A DNA stretch of 64,000 bases from Candidatus Peribacteria bacterium (GTDB lineage: Bacteria; Patescibacteriota; Gracilibacteria; Peribacterales; Peribacteraceae), in assembly GCA_018652265.1 (NCBI GenBank), contig JABICL010000034.1:36969-100968 (forward strand), read 5' to 3'. The position numbers and the translations under genes are program-made. The notes under the pieces were generated by a model. That model did no database searches. It was not told the DNA's origin and saw only the letters and a program-made list of their open reading frames with translations. Numbering within the stretch: position 1 is the first letter of the stretch; each line of letters opens with the position of its first letter. This document shows, one piece after another, positions 24,405 to 32,668 of this stretch.

Positions 24405-24782
24405 ATGGATTTTCAAATAACCCCATACATCGTAGTAGTGCCGCTCATAGCCTTTTTCTTTATAGTTTATGCATGGAACCACGTTATGCGTGGGACCAAG
24501 ACTATATGGGAAGCAATACTTTGGTCGTTTTTCTGGGGGTGCATCGCAACTATAGTTCTTTTCCCAGAATGGATAGGCTTTCTAACATCATGGACTGGGA
24601 TAAAAGATCAAGAGAATGCAATATTTGCTATAGCAATTGGAATAATCCTTTTTATCGTTTTCCAAATAATTATAAGAATGGAAAATATGCAGAAGCAAAT
24701 TACAGATTTGGTGAGGCATGATGCTATTGAGGATTCGGGACTAACAGAGTCAGATGCTGTAACAAATAGCACAAACAAGTGA
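24405..24782 (+). CDS. DUF2304 small membrane protein
   Basis: A 125-residue protein with three transmembrane segments (about 8-25, 40-58, 72-92) and a cytoplasmic helix starting RMENMQKQITDLVRHDA. This matches DUF2304 proteins, which are typically encoded next to a polyprenyl-phosphate GT2 and are thought to anchor it or act with it. It starts 2 nt after that enzyme. Its final codons run into the heptamer hairpin at 24779. Confidence 0.8.
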   Translation: MDFQITPYIVVVPLIAFFFIVYAWNHVMRGTKTIWEAILWSFFWGCIATIVLFPEWIGFLTSWTGIKDQENAIFAIAIGIILFIVFQIIIRMENMQKQITDLVRHDAIEDSGLTESDAVTNSTNK

Positions 24783-24871
24783 GTAGTGAGTAGTGGGTAG
24801 TGATTAGTAGCAAAGCAATAGGTACGCGATATGTAACCCACTGACCACTGACCACTAACCACTAACCACTC
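24779..24871. repeat. Heptamer hairpin (AGTGGGT/ACCACTG type), copy 2
   Basis: Left arm GTGAGTAGTGAGTAGTGGGT (and onward), right arm CCACTGACCACTGACCACTA (and onward), with period 7 and inverted complementarity. It ends 4 bp before the GT4 start at 24876. Confidence 0.85.
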
Positions 24872-24875
24872 GTAC

Positions 24876-26075
24876 ATGAAAACCATTCTACTCATCTCCC
24901 CCTATTGGAAAGAGCCGCATCGTTGGATGGTAAGTTCTGTAAAACTTGCAGAGCTTTGGCAAAGAATGGGATATAAAGTAGTTGTTGTATGTATGGGGGC
25001 GAAAACAGAGAAAGAAGTAGTCTCGGAAACTCTCACTATTTATAGGGTGTGGGATTTCTTTTTGCCAGACCCTTTAAACTATGGAATATCTCCAGGATTT
25101 TTCTTTAAAGTTTTAAGGGTTTTAAAAAACGAAAAGCCAGACATCGTAATTGTAAATAAGATTCTTTTCTGGACTTCTTTGATTGTTCCTTGGCTTAGAA
25201 TTCTTGGAAAAAAGCCAATCGTTACTACGGATGCACTTGTAGGAGTTACCTGGCAGCCTAGAGGAATAATTCCAAAAGTCATTATGTCTATTGGAGGATG
25301 GACGGCTGGATGGAAAGTAATGCTTTTTGCCAAAAAATTAGTATTTTTTCATCCGCAGCCGGATAAGATTTTGAAAATGATGGGGGTTTATGGAAAATCA
25401 ATTGTGATTCCTACGGGGATAGATAGTCGAGCTTTCCTTAACAAGCTCTCCTCGAGTGAGTCCGCCAGCGGGCGGACGAATCGAGAGGCGCCTCTCCACT
25501 CGTCCGCTAAAGCGGACTCGGTCGAGGAGAGTTACAATATTCATGCGAGGAAAGCTCAAACCGTGACTTATGTTGGACGATTAGAATCTGTAAAAGGTGT
25601 AGATGATTTTCTCGCAGCGACAGTGCCTCTAAAAAAAGATTATCCAGATCTAAATATTCAAGTTGTTGGATATTGTAAGCCAGGGAATACGATCGTAAGG
25701 CAATATGAAGGTAGCGTGAAATTCACAGGATTGCGTGATGATATTCCAGAGATTCTAAGTAGCTCAGATATATTCGTCTTACCAAGTTATAGTGAAGGCC
25801 TTAGTAATGCTCTCATGGAAGCTATGTCTTCTAGGTGTGCATGTATTGCTACCGGTGTAGGCGGTAATAAATATTTAATAGAAGACTCAGTATCTGGATT
25901 ACTATTTAAGCCAGGGGATATCGAGGCTCTTAGATCTCATGTAAGAAGCCTGATAGACAATCCTTCAAGGATAGAGGGATTAGGAAATGCAGCCAGGGCC
26001 CGCATAGAGGATATGTTTGACTGGAGCGTAATCGAGAGTAAATATGCTGAACTTTTTAACGAGCGGGCCAATTAA
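24876..26075 (+). CDS. GT4-family glycosyltransferase with in-frame palindromic element
   Basis: A 399-residue GT-B enzyme. The N-terminal domain has LISPYWKEPHRWMVSSVKLAEL. The C-terminal domain begins YVGRLESVKGVDDFLAA and carries the nucleotide-sugar motif SYSEGLSNALMEAMSS, the family EX7E region. Between IPTGID and YVGRL, about 40 residues (roughly 186-227) come from a palindromic repeat and contain NREAPLHSSAKADSVEE. This is the GT-B inter-domain linker, where extra length is tolerated. The acceptor is unknown. The end of the coding sequence runs into the AT-rich hairpin at 26071. Confidence 0.88.
   Translation: MKTILLISPYWKEPHRWMVSSVKLAELWQRMGYKVVVVCMGAKTEKEVVSETLTIYRVWDFFLPDPLNYGISPGFFFKVLRVLKNEKPDIVIVNKILFWTSLIVPWLRILGKKPIVTTDALVGVTWQPRGIIPKVIMSIGGWTAGWKVMLFAKKLVFFHPQPDKILKMMGVYGKSIVIPTGIDSRAFLNKLSSSESASGRTNREAPLHSSAKADSVEESYNIHARKAQTVTYVGRLESVKGVDDFLAATVPLKKDYPDLNIQVVGYCKPGNTIVRQYEGSVKFTGLRDDIPEILSSSDIFVLPSYSEGLSNALMEAMSSRCACIATGVGGNKYLIEDSVSGLLFKPGDIEALRSHVRSLIDNPSRIEGLGNAARARIEDMFDWSVIESKYAELFNERAN
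25430..25556. repeat. In-frame palindromic element inside a GT4 gene
   Basis: 127 bp from AGCTTTCCT to AGGAAAGCT, with GTCCGC/GCGGAC arms and the central GAGAGGCGCCTCTC. It is open through the whole element. Homologous to 14150-14262 and, inverted, to 44999-45086. Confidence 0.92.
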
Positions 26076-26149
26076 CAATGTACAATGAAAAATGAATAAT
26101 AAAGGAAATCTTCCATAATTATTCATTGTTAATTATTAATTATTCATTA
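26071..26149. repeat. AATGAAC/AATGAAT-type heptamer hairpin, copy 2
   Basis: Left arm AATTAACAATGTACAATGAA, core AAAGGAAATCTTCCATAATT, right arm ATTCATTGTTAATTATTAAT. It separates the GT4 gene from the UDP-xylose synthase gene. Confidence 0.8.
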
Positions 26150-26160
26150 ATACTTTCTCT

Positions 26161-27102
26161 ATGATGACATCTATAGTTACTGGCGGAGCAGGATTCATAG
26201 GTTCACATCTATGTGAAGTACTTCTTGAAAGGGGAGAGAGGGTTATCTGCATCGATAATTTTTTCACTGGAAATAAGAAGAACGTAGAGCATCTAATGGA
26301 TAATGAAAAATTTACTTTAATTGATCATGATATTGTTGATCCATTATCAACGGTGGAATGCCCACTTGCTGCTGACATAATTTACAATCTTGCATGTCCA
26401 GCTTCCCCTGTTCACTATCAGCATGATCCAGTAAAAACTGTTCAAACAAATGTGGTAGGAACTACAAATATGTTGGAGCTAGCAAAAGCTAGAGGAGCAA
26501 TTTTTCTACAAGCCTCGACTTCCGAAGTATATGGAGATCCAGAAGTACATCCACAGCCAGAAAGTTATGTGGGGCATGTAAATCCACTAGGGCCTCGGGC
26601 TTGTTATGACGAAGGAAAGAGATGCGCAGAGACTTTATGTTCTGACTATCATCGTGAATATGGATTGACGACTAAGATTGCACGTATTTTTAATACGTAT
26701 GGTCCACGTATGGCAGAAAATGATGGAAGAGTAGTTTCTAATTTTATTTTGCAAGCACTTCGAAATGAACCAATAACAATATATGGGGATGGATCACAAA
26801 CTCGTAGCTTTCAATTTGTAAATGATCTAGTTCGAGGACTTCTTCTACTTGCTGATCACAAAGATTTTCATGGTCCTGTAAATATAGGTACTCAGTTTGA
26901 GATGACTGTGAAAGCGCTTGCTGAAATGATTATTAAAATGACTGGATCGAAAAGCGAAATAATATATGGCCCGTTGCCTGAAAATGATCCTAAACAAAGA
27001 AGGCCAGATTCTTCACTTGCAAAAGAGAAATTGGGCTGGGAAGAAGAGATTTCAGTTGAAGATGGATTGAAGCAGGCTATTGAATATTTTAAAAGCTTAT
27101 AG
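26161..27102 (+). CDS. uxs: UDP-glucuronate decarboxylase (UDP-xylose synthase)
   Basis: An extended short-chain dehydrogenase that converts UDP-glucuronate to UDP-xylose with bound NAD. The 313-residue protein has VTGGAGFIGSHLCE, the family-specific ACPASPVHYQHDPVKT segment, the catalytic ASTSEVYGDP (Ser/Thr) and ACYDEGKRCAET (YxxxK), and RIFNTYGPRM. These separate it from the dTDP-glucose dehydratase at 29450. No UDP-glucose dehydrogenase of the glucose type is evident here; the dehydrogenase at 62512 looks more like a UDP-GlcNAc/ManNAc enzyme. Confidence 0.9.
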   Translation: MMTSIVTGGAGFIGSHLCEVLLERGERVICIDNFFTGNKKNVEHLMDNEKFTLIDHDIVDPLSTVECPLAADIIYNLACPASPVHYQHDPVKTVQTNVVGTTNMLELAKARGAIFLQASTSEVYGDPEVHPQPESYVGHVNPLGPRACYDEGKRCAETLCSDYHREYGLTTKIARIFNTYGPRMAENDGRVVSNFILQALRNEPITIYGDGSQTRSFQFVNDLVRGLLLLADHKDFHGPVNIGTQFEMTVKALAEMIIKMTGSKSEIIYGPLPENDPKQRRPDSSLAKEKLGWEEEISVEDGLKQAIEYFKSL

Positions 27103-27109
27103 CGACGAG

Positions 27110-27191
27110 AAATGAACAATGAATAATTAACAATGAATAATAAAGGAAATCTTCCATAATTGTTAATTGTACATTGTTCATTGTTAATTAG
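27110..27191. repeat. AATGAAC/AATGAAT-type heptamer hairpin, copy 3
   Basis: AATGAACAATGAATAATTAA (and onward) with the core AAAGGAAATCTTCCATAATT and right arm GTACATTGTTCATTGTTAAT. Nearly the same as 26071-26149, so the uxs gene is bracketed by two copies in direct order. Confidence 0.82.
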
Positions 27192-27230
27192 CATGTTCCA
27201 CTAATGAACACTCAATGAGTTGTTTTGCTG

Positions 27231-27236
27231 TAATAT
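27231..27236 (+). promoter_or_regulatory. -10 box that favours the ATG at 27244
   Basis: TAATAT ends 7 nt before the ATG at 27244, whereas a possible earlier ATG at 27220 lies upstream of it. Confidence 0.45.
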
Positions 27237-27243
27237 ATCAATC

Positions 27244-28284
27244 ATGAAGAAGGTAGTGATCTTGTCGGCATTTCTCTCTCCTTACAGAAGTGGAGCAGAA
27301 GCATGCGTAGAAGAGGTGGCTATAAAACTGTCTAAATATTTCGATGTAACTATAGTTACTAGTAAGAAGTTTTCTGGAGAAGATAAAAAACTTAGAGGTA
27401 TTGTTTCTATAAAGAGAGTTGGCTTGGGATTATCTATAGATAAATGGCTATTTCCCATATTTGCTCCATTTGCAGTAAGAAAATTACGACCAGATATCAC
27501 GCATGCGATACTTGAGACTTTTGCGGGACTTACTCTTCACTTTTGTAAGTATGCCGATAAAGAAACCAAGAGAATTTTAACTCTGCAAACTACGAATAGA
27601 AGTTTTCTAAAAGGCATGATAATCAGGTCTGCAGATAAAGTTACTGCAATAAGTAAAGCATTGGTGAAAATTGCAGGGGAGTTAGGTAGAAATGATGTTG
27701 TTTTGATTCCGAATGGTGTGAATATATCTCAGTTATGTAATTCTGTTTCGAAGACTGATGGAAGTATCCTATTCGTTGGAAGATTAGAAAAAATGAAAGG
27801 AATAGATATCTTGATGCAAGCCTTCAAAAAAGTTTCAGAGAAAAATAGTGAAGCAAAATTGCGGATAGTGGGGGATGGATCACAGAGAAAGACTCTGAAG
27901 AGTCTGGCTTATGAGTTGGGAATAAAAGACAAAGTAACTTTTACGGGGAAATTATCTCCAAATGAGGTTTACGAAGAATATGGTCACGCACAAATCTTTT
28001 GTGGACTCTCTAGATCTGAGGCTTTTGGAAATGTATTTATAGAAGCTCAAGCTGCAGGATGTGCTGTTGTAGGAACTAGCATCGGAGGAATCCCAGATAC
28101 TGTAGAACAAGGTGTTACAGGACTTCTGGTAAAACCAGATGACGTCGATGGTGCAGTAGAAGCTCTGGAAAGGCTACTTAGCGATGCAGATCTAAGGAAT
28201 AAATTAAGTGAAAATGGGAGAAAAAATGCAGAGAAATATGACTGGGCAAATATTGCACAGCAATATGCGGAGTTATATAGTTAG
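27244..28284 (+). CDS. GT4-family glycosyltransferase
   Basis: A 346-residue GT-B enzyme starting MKKVVILSAFLSPYRSGAEA. The second domain begins SILFVGRLEKMKGIDILMQA. SRSEAFGNVFIEAQAAG is the donor-binding acidic motif. It has no repeat insert: the linker after IPNGVNISQL is short, which shows the usual spacing for comparison with the three expanded paralogues. I prefer 27244 over 27220 because of the promoter position and the family N-terminus. It is followed 5 nt later by a small gene. Confidence 0.9.
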   Translation: MKKVVILSAFLSPYRSGAEACVEEVAIKLSKYFDVTIVTSKKFSGEDKKLRGIVSIKRVGLGLSIDKWLFPIFAPFAVRKLRPDITHAILETFAGLTLHFCKYADKETKRILTLQTTNRSFLKGMIIRSADKVTAISKALVKIAGELGRNDVVLIPNGVNISQLCNSVSKTDGSILFVGRLEKMKGIDILMQAFKKVSEKNSEAKLRIVGDGSQRKTLKSLAYELGIKDKVTFTGKLSPNEVYEEYGHAQIFCGLSRSEAFGNVFIEAQAAGCAVVGTSIGGIPDTVEQGVTGLLVKPDDVDGAVEALERLLSDADLRNKLSENGRKNAEKYDWANIAQQYAELYS

Positions 28285-28289
28285 CGCAA

Positions 28290-28502
28290 ATGTCTGAGAC
28301 TGGTTTTGGTCCTGAAAGTTGGTCATCCGAAGAAAGGAGAGATTCATTTGAGCCTCTAATAAGTGGTAAGTCTAGATCAAAATTTTTTCCTGTTTCTAGA
28401 CAACCTGCTCCAGGTTCAACGGTTCCATCTTTTTTTGATGAGTGTACAGCTCTTAATGAGAAAGATTGGCCAAAAGAAGATAATGAAAGTGAGCCAAGGT
28501 AA
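28290..28502 (+). CDS. Small hypothetical acidic protein
   Basis: 70 residues, hydrophilic and probably disordered (MSETGFGPESWSSEERRDSF, then FFPVSRQPAPGSTVPSFFDE). It begins 5 nt after the GT4 stop and ends 4 nt before the convergent nucleotidyltransferase. No domain is recognised, and it may not be a real gene. In favour: it fills the gap exactly and could be cotranscribed with the glycosyltransferase. Confidence 0.4.
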   Translation: MSETGFGPESWSSEERRDSFEPLISGKSRSKFFPVSRQPAPGSTVPSFFDECTALNEKDWPKEDNESEPR

Positions 28503-28506
28503 TAAA

Positions 28507-29232
28507 TTAAATATTTTTCACAATCTCTTCAGCCCTCTCAAGAGCCTCAAAAGTCCCTGCGTCTATCCAGTCCTTTTCGATAACAGTAGCAGTTAATTCG
28601 TTGCGATCTAGATATGCCTTGCTTACATCTGTAATTTCTAATTCTCCACGATCAGATGGATTAAGAGTTTTTATAATCTCAAAACAATCTCCTGCAAACA
28701 GATAACATCCAGTCACTGCTAAATTAGACTTCGGGGTTTCAGGTTTCTCTTCAAGCGATATCACTTCACTGATCGCGGATCGCGGATCGCGGATCGCGGT
28801 TTCTGCTACTCCAAATCTCTCTGGATCATCTACTTCTTTTAGAAATAGATGTCCTCCATTTCCTTCGAAAGCTTTTATATCTTCAGATAAATTGTTTGCG
28901 AAAATATTATCGCCAAGCATGGCACACACAGGCTCTTCGTCTGCAAAAGATTCTGCAAGTGCCAGAGCATGAGCTATTCCTTTTGGCTCATCCTGAATTC
29001 TGTATGTGAAATCACAACCAAACTTTGCTCCAGATCCCAAAAATTGCATAAAGTCTCCTGCGAATGTGGGGCCTGTAATTAGCATAATATCTGTGATTCC
29101 TGCATCTAGTAGAACTTTGAGTGGATAGTGAATAAGTGGCTTGCCACCGACCTTTAGTAGACTCTTGTGAGTAGTGTCTGTAAGAGGCTTGAGCCTAGTT
29201 CCCGATCCGCCGCAGATAAGAATTCCTTTCAT
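28507..29232 (-). CDS. Sugar-1-phosphate nucleotidyltransferase, RmlA-like
   Basis: Probably makes dTDP-glucose from glucose 1-phosphate and dTTP. 241 residues: the G-rich nucleotide loop ILICGGSGTRLKPLT at the N-terminus, KSLLKVGGKPLIHYPL, GDNIF and EKP motifs, and a C-terminus with GTFEALERA. It is shorter than the usual ~290, consistent with a minimal RmlA. A heptamer repeat puts AIRDPRSAIS at about residues 145-154, between two core strands. The frame extends upstream through a repeat element, but the conserved N-terminus fixes the start at 29232. RmlB lies divergently at 29450. Confidence 0.85.
   Translation of the reverse strand: MKGILICGGSGTRLKPLTDTTHKSLLKVGGKPLIHYPLKVLLDAGITDIMLITGPTFAGDFMQFLGSGAKFGCDFTYRIQDEPKGIAHALALAESFADEEPVCAMLGDNIFANNLSEDIKAFEGNGGHLFLKEVDDPERFGVAETAIRDPRSAISEVISLEEKPETPKSNLAVTGCYLFAGDCFEIIKTLNPSDRGELEITDVSKAYLDRNELTATVIEKDWIDAGTFEALERAEEIVKNI
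28771..28800. repeat. Heptamer repeat (GATCGCG type) inside the nucleotidyltransferase gene
   Basis: Four tandem GATCGCG units plus GT, coding in frame on the reverse strand for AIRDPRSAIS. Related in form to the GGACCGC and GGAACGC arrays. Confidence 0.88.
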
Positions 29233-29285
29233 AGTGTCGACATTATAACACTCCGCTCGCGTGCTTAAGGTGGTATTTCGCTTAG

Positions 29286-29389
29286 GTGGGAGCCAAGTCG
29301 CTCTCCTCGAGTGAGTTGTGCTGCCTCTCGACGTCCGCCTGTGGCGGACGCTCGAGGAAAGCACAACGAATCGAGAGGTGTCGAAGCAT
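29286..29389. repeat. Palindromic element, intergenic copy
   Basis: Contains CTCCTCGAGTGAGTTGTGCT, the hairpin GTCCGCCTGTGGCGGAC, CTCGAGGAAAGCACAACGAA, and ends GTGTCGAAGCA. It joins the CTCGAG type of element to the GTGTCGAAGCA end of the other repeat family. It lies between rmlA and rmlB. Confidence 0.85.
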
Positions 29390-29436
29390 CACTAGAAAAT
29401 CAGAAATAATATGATGTTTTTTTAGGAAAAAGCACC

Positions 29437-29442
29437 TATTCT
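29437..29442 (+). promoter_or_regulatory. -10 box of rmlB, leaderless arrangement
   Basis: TATTCT ends 7 nt before the ATG at 29450. Confidence 0.45.
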
Positions 29443-29449
29443 AATAATC

Positions 29450-30403
29450 ATGAATCTCCTAGTAACAGGTGCTGCAGGCTTCATAGGTTCTCACTTTGTT
29501 CTCAGGCACATTGAGAATTTTTCGGACGATAAAATCGTTGTCTTAGACAAGCTTACATATGCAGCGGATAAGAGATTTCTAGATCCTGTTTTGGATAAGA
29601 TAAAATTTGTAGAGGGGGATATAGCAGATAAAAACCTTGTGACTGAAATTGTCAAAGAAAATGGCATAGATACAATCATAAACTTTGCAGCAGAGTCTCA
29701 TGTAGACAGAAGTATTTCTGATGCTTCTCCTTTTATACATACAAATGTAATTGGCACACAAAATCTTGCAGAGGTTTGTAGAGATAATGATGTTTTCCTT
29801 TTTCATATATCTACAGATGAAGTCTATGGAGACTTGTCTGATGATGAGCCTCCTAAAAAAATAGATGATTTACTGCGTCCAAGCTCTCCATATGCAGCAA
29901 GCAAAGCAGCAGCAGAAATGATGGTAAGTGCAGCAGTAAGGACTTATGGAATAAAGGCTTGTATTTCGCGTTGTACAAATAACTTTGGTCCACATCAGGC
30001 AGAGGAAAAATTTATTCCTACAGTTATACGGCATGCACTCAAGGACGAACCTGTTCCTATATATGCTGAAGGTAAAAATAAAAGAGATTGGCTATATGTA
30101 ACAGATCATACGGATGCGATAGAGATTATTTTAAAAAGCCAGCTTTCAAATTCATCAGAATCCAGTGTAAATATTTTTAATATCTCTGCAGATGATGAAA
30201 AAGAAAACATAGAAGTAGCAAAAGCTATTTTAGATATTCTGGGTAAACCTCATTCTTTGCTTGAGTTTGTTGAGGATCGTCCGGGGCATGATTGGAGGTA
30301 TGCAATAGATTCCTCTGAAACTAAAAAACTCGGATGGAGTCCGAGGGTTTCATTTGAGGAAGGGCTTGAGGATACTGTGGAGTGGTATGTTAAAAGGCTA
30401 TAA
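29450..30403 (+). CDS. rmlB: dTDP-glucose 4,6-dehydratase
   Basis: Converts dTDP-glucose to dTDP-4-keto-6-deoxyglucose, the branch point to rhamnose and other deoxysugars. The 317-residue protein has VTGAAGFIGSHFV, DKLTYAAD, NFAAESHVDRSI, the catalytic HISTDEVYGDL (Asp-Glu pair), the YAASKAAAEM YxxxK, and SRCTNNFGPHQ. With the RmlA-like gene divergent beside it, the first two steps are present. RmlC and RmlD are not in the window, so the final sugar is open. Confidence 0.93.
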   Translation: MNLLVTGAAGFIGSHFVLRHIENFSDDKIVVLDKLTYAADKRFLDPVLDKIKFVEGDIADKNLVTEIVKENGIDTIINFAAESHVDRSISDASPFIHTNVIGTQNLAEVCRDNDVFLFHISTDEVYGDLSDDEPPKKIDDLLRPSSPYAASKAAAEMMVSAAVRTYGIKACISRCTNNFGPHQAEEKFIPTVIRHALKDEPVPIYAEGKNKRDWLYVTDHTDAIEIILKSQLSNSSESSVNIFNISADDEKENIEVAKAILDILGKPHSLLEFVEDRPGHDWRYAIDSSETKKLGWSPRVSFEEGLEDTVEWYVKRL

Positions 30404-30414
30404 TATAAGCAGTT

Positions 30415-31554
30415 ATGAAAATAGTTCTTGCTACAGGTATTTACCCTCCAGATATTGGAGGACCGGCTACTTATTCTCATCAGCTTGCATCTGAGCTGCA
30501 AAAGCGAGGTGAAGATGTGACTGTAATTACTTATGGAGAAGTGGATATAGAACAGAGAAAAGTAATTGATAATGAAAATTGGATAGTTGAGTGTGTTCCA
30601 AGGTTTGGTGGACCTATTACAAGATGGCTTCGTTATGCAGCCGTTCTTAAAAAATGTGCGAATGATGCAGATTTTGTAATCGCATTCTCTTCTGTTAGTT
30701 GCGGAGTTCCTCTAAAGCTTGCGAGGCTAAAGAAGCCAAAGAAAATCCTCAGACTTGGTGGAGATTTCTTCTGGGAGAGGTATACAGATAATGGGGGAGA
30801 GTGTGGATTAAGAATTTGGTACGATAAAAAATTCAAATCATTAAAATACTTTTTGATTCGAGCTTTTTACAAGTCTGTACTTAAAGCTTTTAATCATATT
30901 ATTTTTTCTACTAGATTTCAGGAAGAGATTTATGAAAATAATTTTAAATACTTGCCATCACATTCTGTAATAGAGAATGCATTGCCAAGTGGAGCATTAG
31001 AACTTCACAAAAAGCATGATCCATTTCGAATATTATTCATGGGAAGATTGGTTGGGTTTAAAAATCTGCCTGAGTTACTTGCTGCAGCTTCTATTCTTCG
31101 TGCAAGCGGTAGAGATATAGAGTTGTTATTTGTAGGGGATGGTCCTATGAAAAAAGAACTACAGTGTGTGTCTATAGAACAAAATGTAGAAGATATAACA
31201 GAATTCAAATTCCCTGTTCATGGAGAGGATAAGAAGAAAACTTTTGTAGAGGCAGATCTTTTGGTAATTCCTTCTATAACAGAAATAAGTCCAAATGTAG
31301 CTTTGGAAGCTCGTGCCGCAGGTCTTCCTGTTTTGCTTTCAAAAGAAACAGGGCTTAGTGATTCTCTTACAGAAGGTATGGTTATTTCGGATTTGATATA
31401 TGCAGAGACAATCTCTCATGAAATAGAAAAAATAATTGATAATTATGATCAAATTGCATCTGATTCATCAAAAGATACCTCTGACAGAGGGTGGGATCGT
31501 GTTGCAGAAGATTGGTTAAAATTGTGTAGCAAGGAGTACAATTCAACATTATGA
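30415..31554 (+). CDS. GT4-family glycosyltransferase
   Basis: A 379-residue GT-B enzyme. The N-terminus MKIVLATGIYPPDIGGPATY has the glycine-rich acceptor loop. The second domain starts RILFMGRLVGFKNLPELLAA. The expected E-x7-E region is PSITEISPNVALEARAAGLP. A KILRLGGDFFWERYTDNGG segment resembles a subgroup often found in this kind of locus. It starts 11 nt after rmlB and overlaps the next gene by 4 bp, so it is translationally coupled. No repeat insert. Confidence 0.9.
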   Translation: MKIVLATGIYPPDIGGPATYSHQLASELQKRGEDVTVITYGEVDIEQRKVIDNENWIVECVPRFGGPITRWLRYAAVLKKCANDADFVIAFSSVSCGVPLKLARLKKPKKILRLGGDFFWERYTDNGGECGLRIWYDKKFKSLKYFLIRAFYKSVLKAFNHIIFSTRFQEEIYENNFKYLPSHSVIENALPSGALELHKKHDPFRILFMGRLVGFKNLPELLAAASILRASGRDIELLFVGDGPMKKELQCVSIEQNVEDITEFKFPVHGEDKKKTFVEADLLVIPSITEISPNVALEARAAGLPVLLSKETGLSDSLTEGMVISDLIYAETISHEIEKIIDNYDQIASDSSKDTSDRGWDRVAEDWLKLCSKEYNSTL

Positions 31555-32654
31555 ATATATTAATGATCTCAGGCGATCGCTCTGTAGTAGAAGGAAAGAA
31601 AAGTGCCTTCTGGTATATGCTTGAAGAATTTAGTAAGCATTGGGGAAGAATCGATATTATTTGTCCTAGGGCAAATGTCCAAGGTGATGGCATTAGAAAT
31701 GTTTTTGGCAATGTTTATTTTCATCCATCTTCAAAAGGCTTACTTCGTCAGCCGGCTTGGATAGTAAAGAAGGGCAGAGAATTAATAGAAGAGCATGGAC
31801 ATTCAGTTATGTCGGTTCATGATTACCCTCCTTTTTATAATGGAATAGGGTCTGAATGGTTATCTAGAAAGATGAAAGTTCCATACATTCTGGAGGTTCA
31901 TCATATTGTGGGTTATCCACGTCCTGCATCTTTTGTGGAATGGATAGGAAGAATTATGTCTCACCTATTTCTTGCTCATGATACATATGGAGCAAAAGCA
32001 GTTAGGTGTGTAAGTCAGGGGACCGCAAAAGTTCTTCGTAAATGGGGGTCCGATCCAGATAGTGTGTTCATAATTCCATCTTTTTATTTAGATAAAGATC
32101 TACTTAGACCTAGGCCTTGTGTCAAAGATTATGATTTAGTTTGTTGTGGAAGGTTGGTATCAAACAAAGGTATAAACGAAATTATAGAAGCAATTTCCAT
32201 GACTCATGAAGCTAAATTATTAATAATTGGAGATGGTCCACTTAGATCTTCTTTAGAGAAAAAAGCTGAAGATTTAAAGATTTCAGATCGTGTTAAATTT
32301 TCTGGATGGCTTCCAGAAAATGAGGATGTATATAAAGCAATACAGTCTGCAAAAGCTTTTGTGATGAATTCAAAAAGTGAAGGAGGACCTAGAGTGGCAC
32401 TTGAAGCTATGGCACTTGGCATGCCAATAATAACTACCAAGGTGGGAGTGATGCCAGACATAGTTCGAGATGAAGAAAATGGATTATTTACAACTGGAAG
32501 CGCAAAAGATCTTGCAGACAAAATAAATAAGTTGCTCGATTATCCAACTTTGCGAGAGAGGGTAGGACAGGAGGCAAAAGGGGTTTTAGACAAATTTGAG
32601 AAAGAAAGCCTTATTCGTGAGTATGCGGAGTTTCTGCAAAGTATGGCTAAATAA
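31551..32654 (+). CDS. GT4-family glycosyltransferase
   Basis: A 367-residue GT-B enzyme beginning MNILMISGDRSVVEGKKSAF. It has VSVHDYPPFYNGIG in the acceptor domain, LVCCGRLVSNKGINEIIEAI at the start of the donor domain, and the acidic motif NSKSEGGPRVALEAMALGMP. Its ATG overlaps the previous stop (ATGA). A third GT4 gene follows after 14 nt, so three transferases act from one transcript, probably adding successive residues. Confidence 0.9.
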   Translation: MNILMISGDRSVVEGKKSAFWYMLEEFSKHWGRIDIICPRANVQGDGIRNVFGNVYFHPSSKGLLRQPAWIVKKGRELIEEHGHSVMSVHDYPPFYNGIGSEWLSRKMKVPYILEVHHIVGYPRPASFVEWIGRIMSHLFLAHDTYGAKAVRCVSQGTAKVLRKWGSDPDSVFIIPSFYLDKDLLRPRPCVKDYDLVCCGRLVSNKGINEIIEAISMTHEAKLLIIGDGPLRSSLEKKAEDLKISDRVKFSGWLPENEDVYKAIQSAKAFVMNSKSEGGPRVALEAMALGMPIITTKVGVMPDIVRDEENGLFTTGSAKDLADKINKLLDYPTLRERVGQEAKGVLDKFEKESLIREYAEFLQSMAK

Positions 32655-32656
32655 AG

Positions 32657-32662
32657 TATCCT
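32657..32662 (+). promoter_or_regulatory. -10 box before a GTG start
   Basis: TATCCT ends 6 nt before the GTG at 32669. This may be an internal promoter in the GT4 gene cluster. Confidence 0.35.
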
Positions 32663-32668
32663 TACAAA

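Noticed and set aside
24608..24895. Minus-strand open frame containing WLVVSGQWS-like repeats
   Set aside because: This is the translation of the heptamer hairpin and the antisense of the DUF2304 gene.
29233..29364. Longer N-terminus for the RmlA-like protein
   Set aside because: The extra codons lie mostly in a repeat element, and the family N-terminus with the nucleotide loop starts at 29232.
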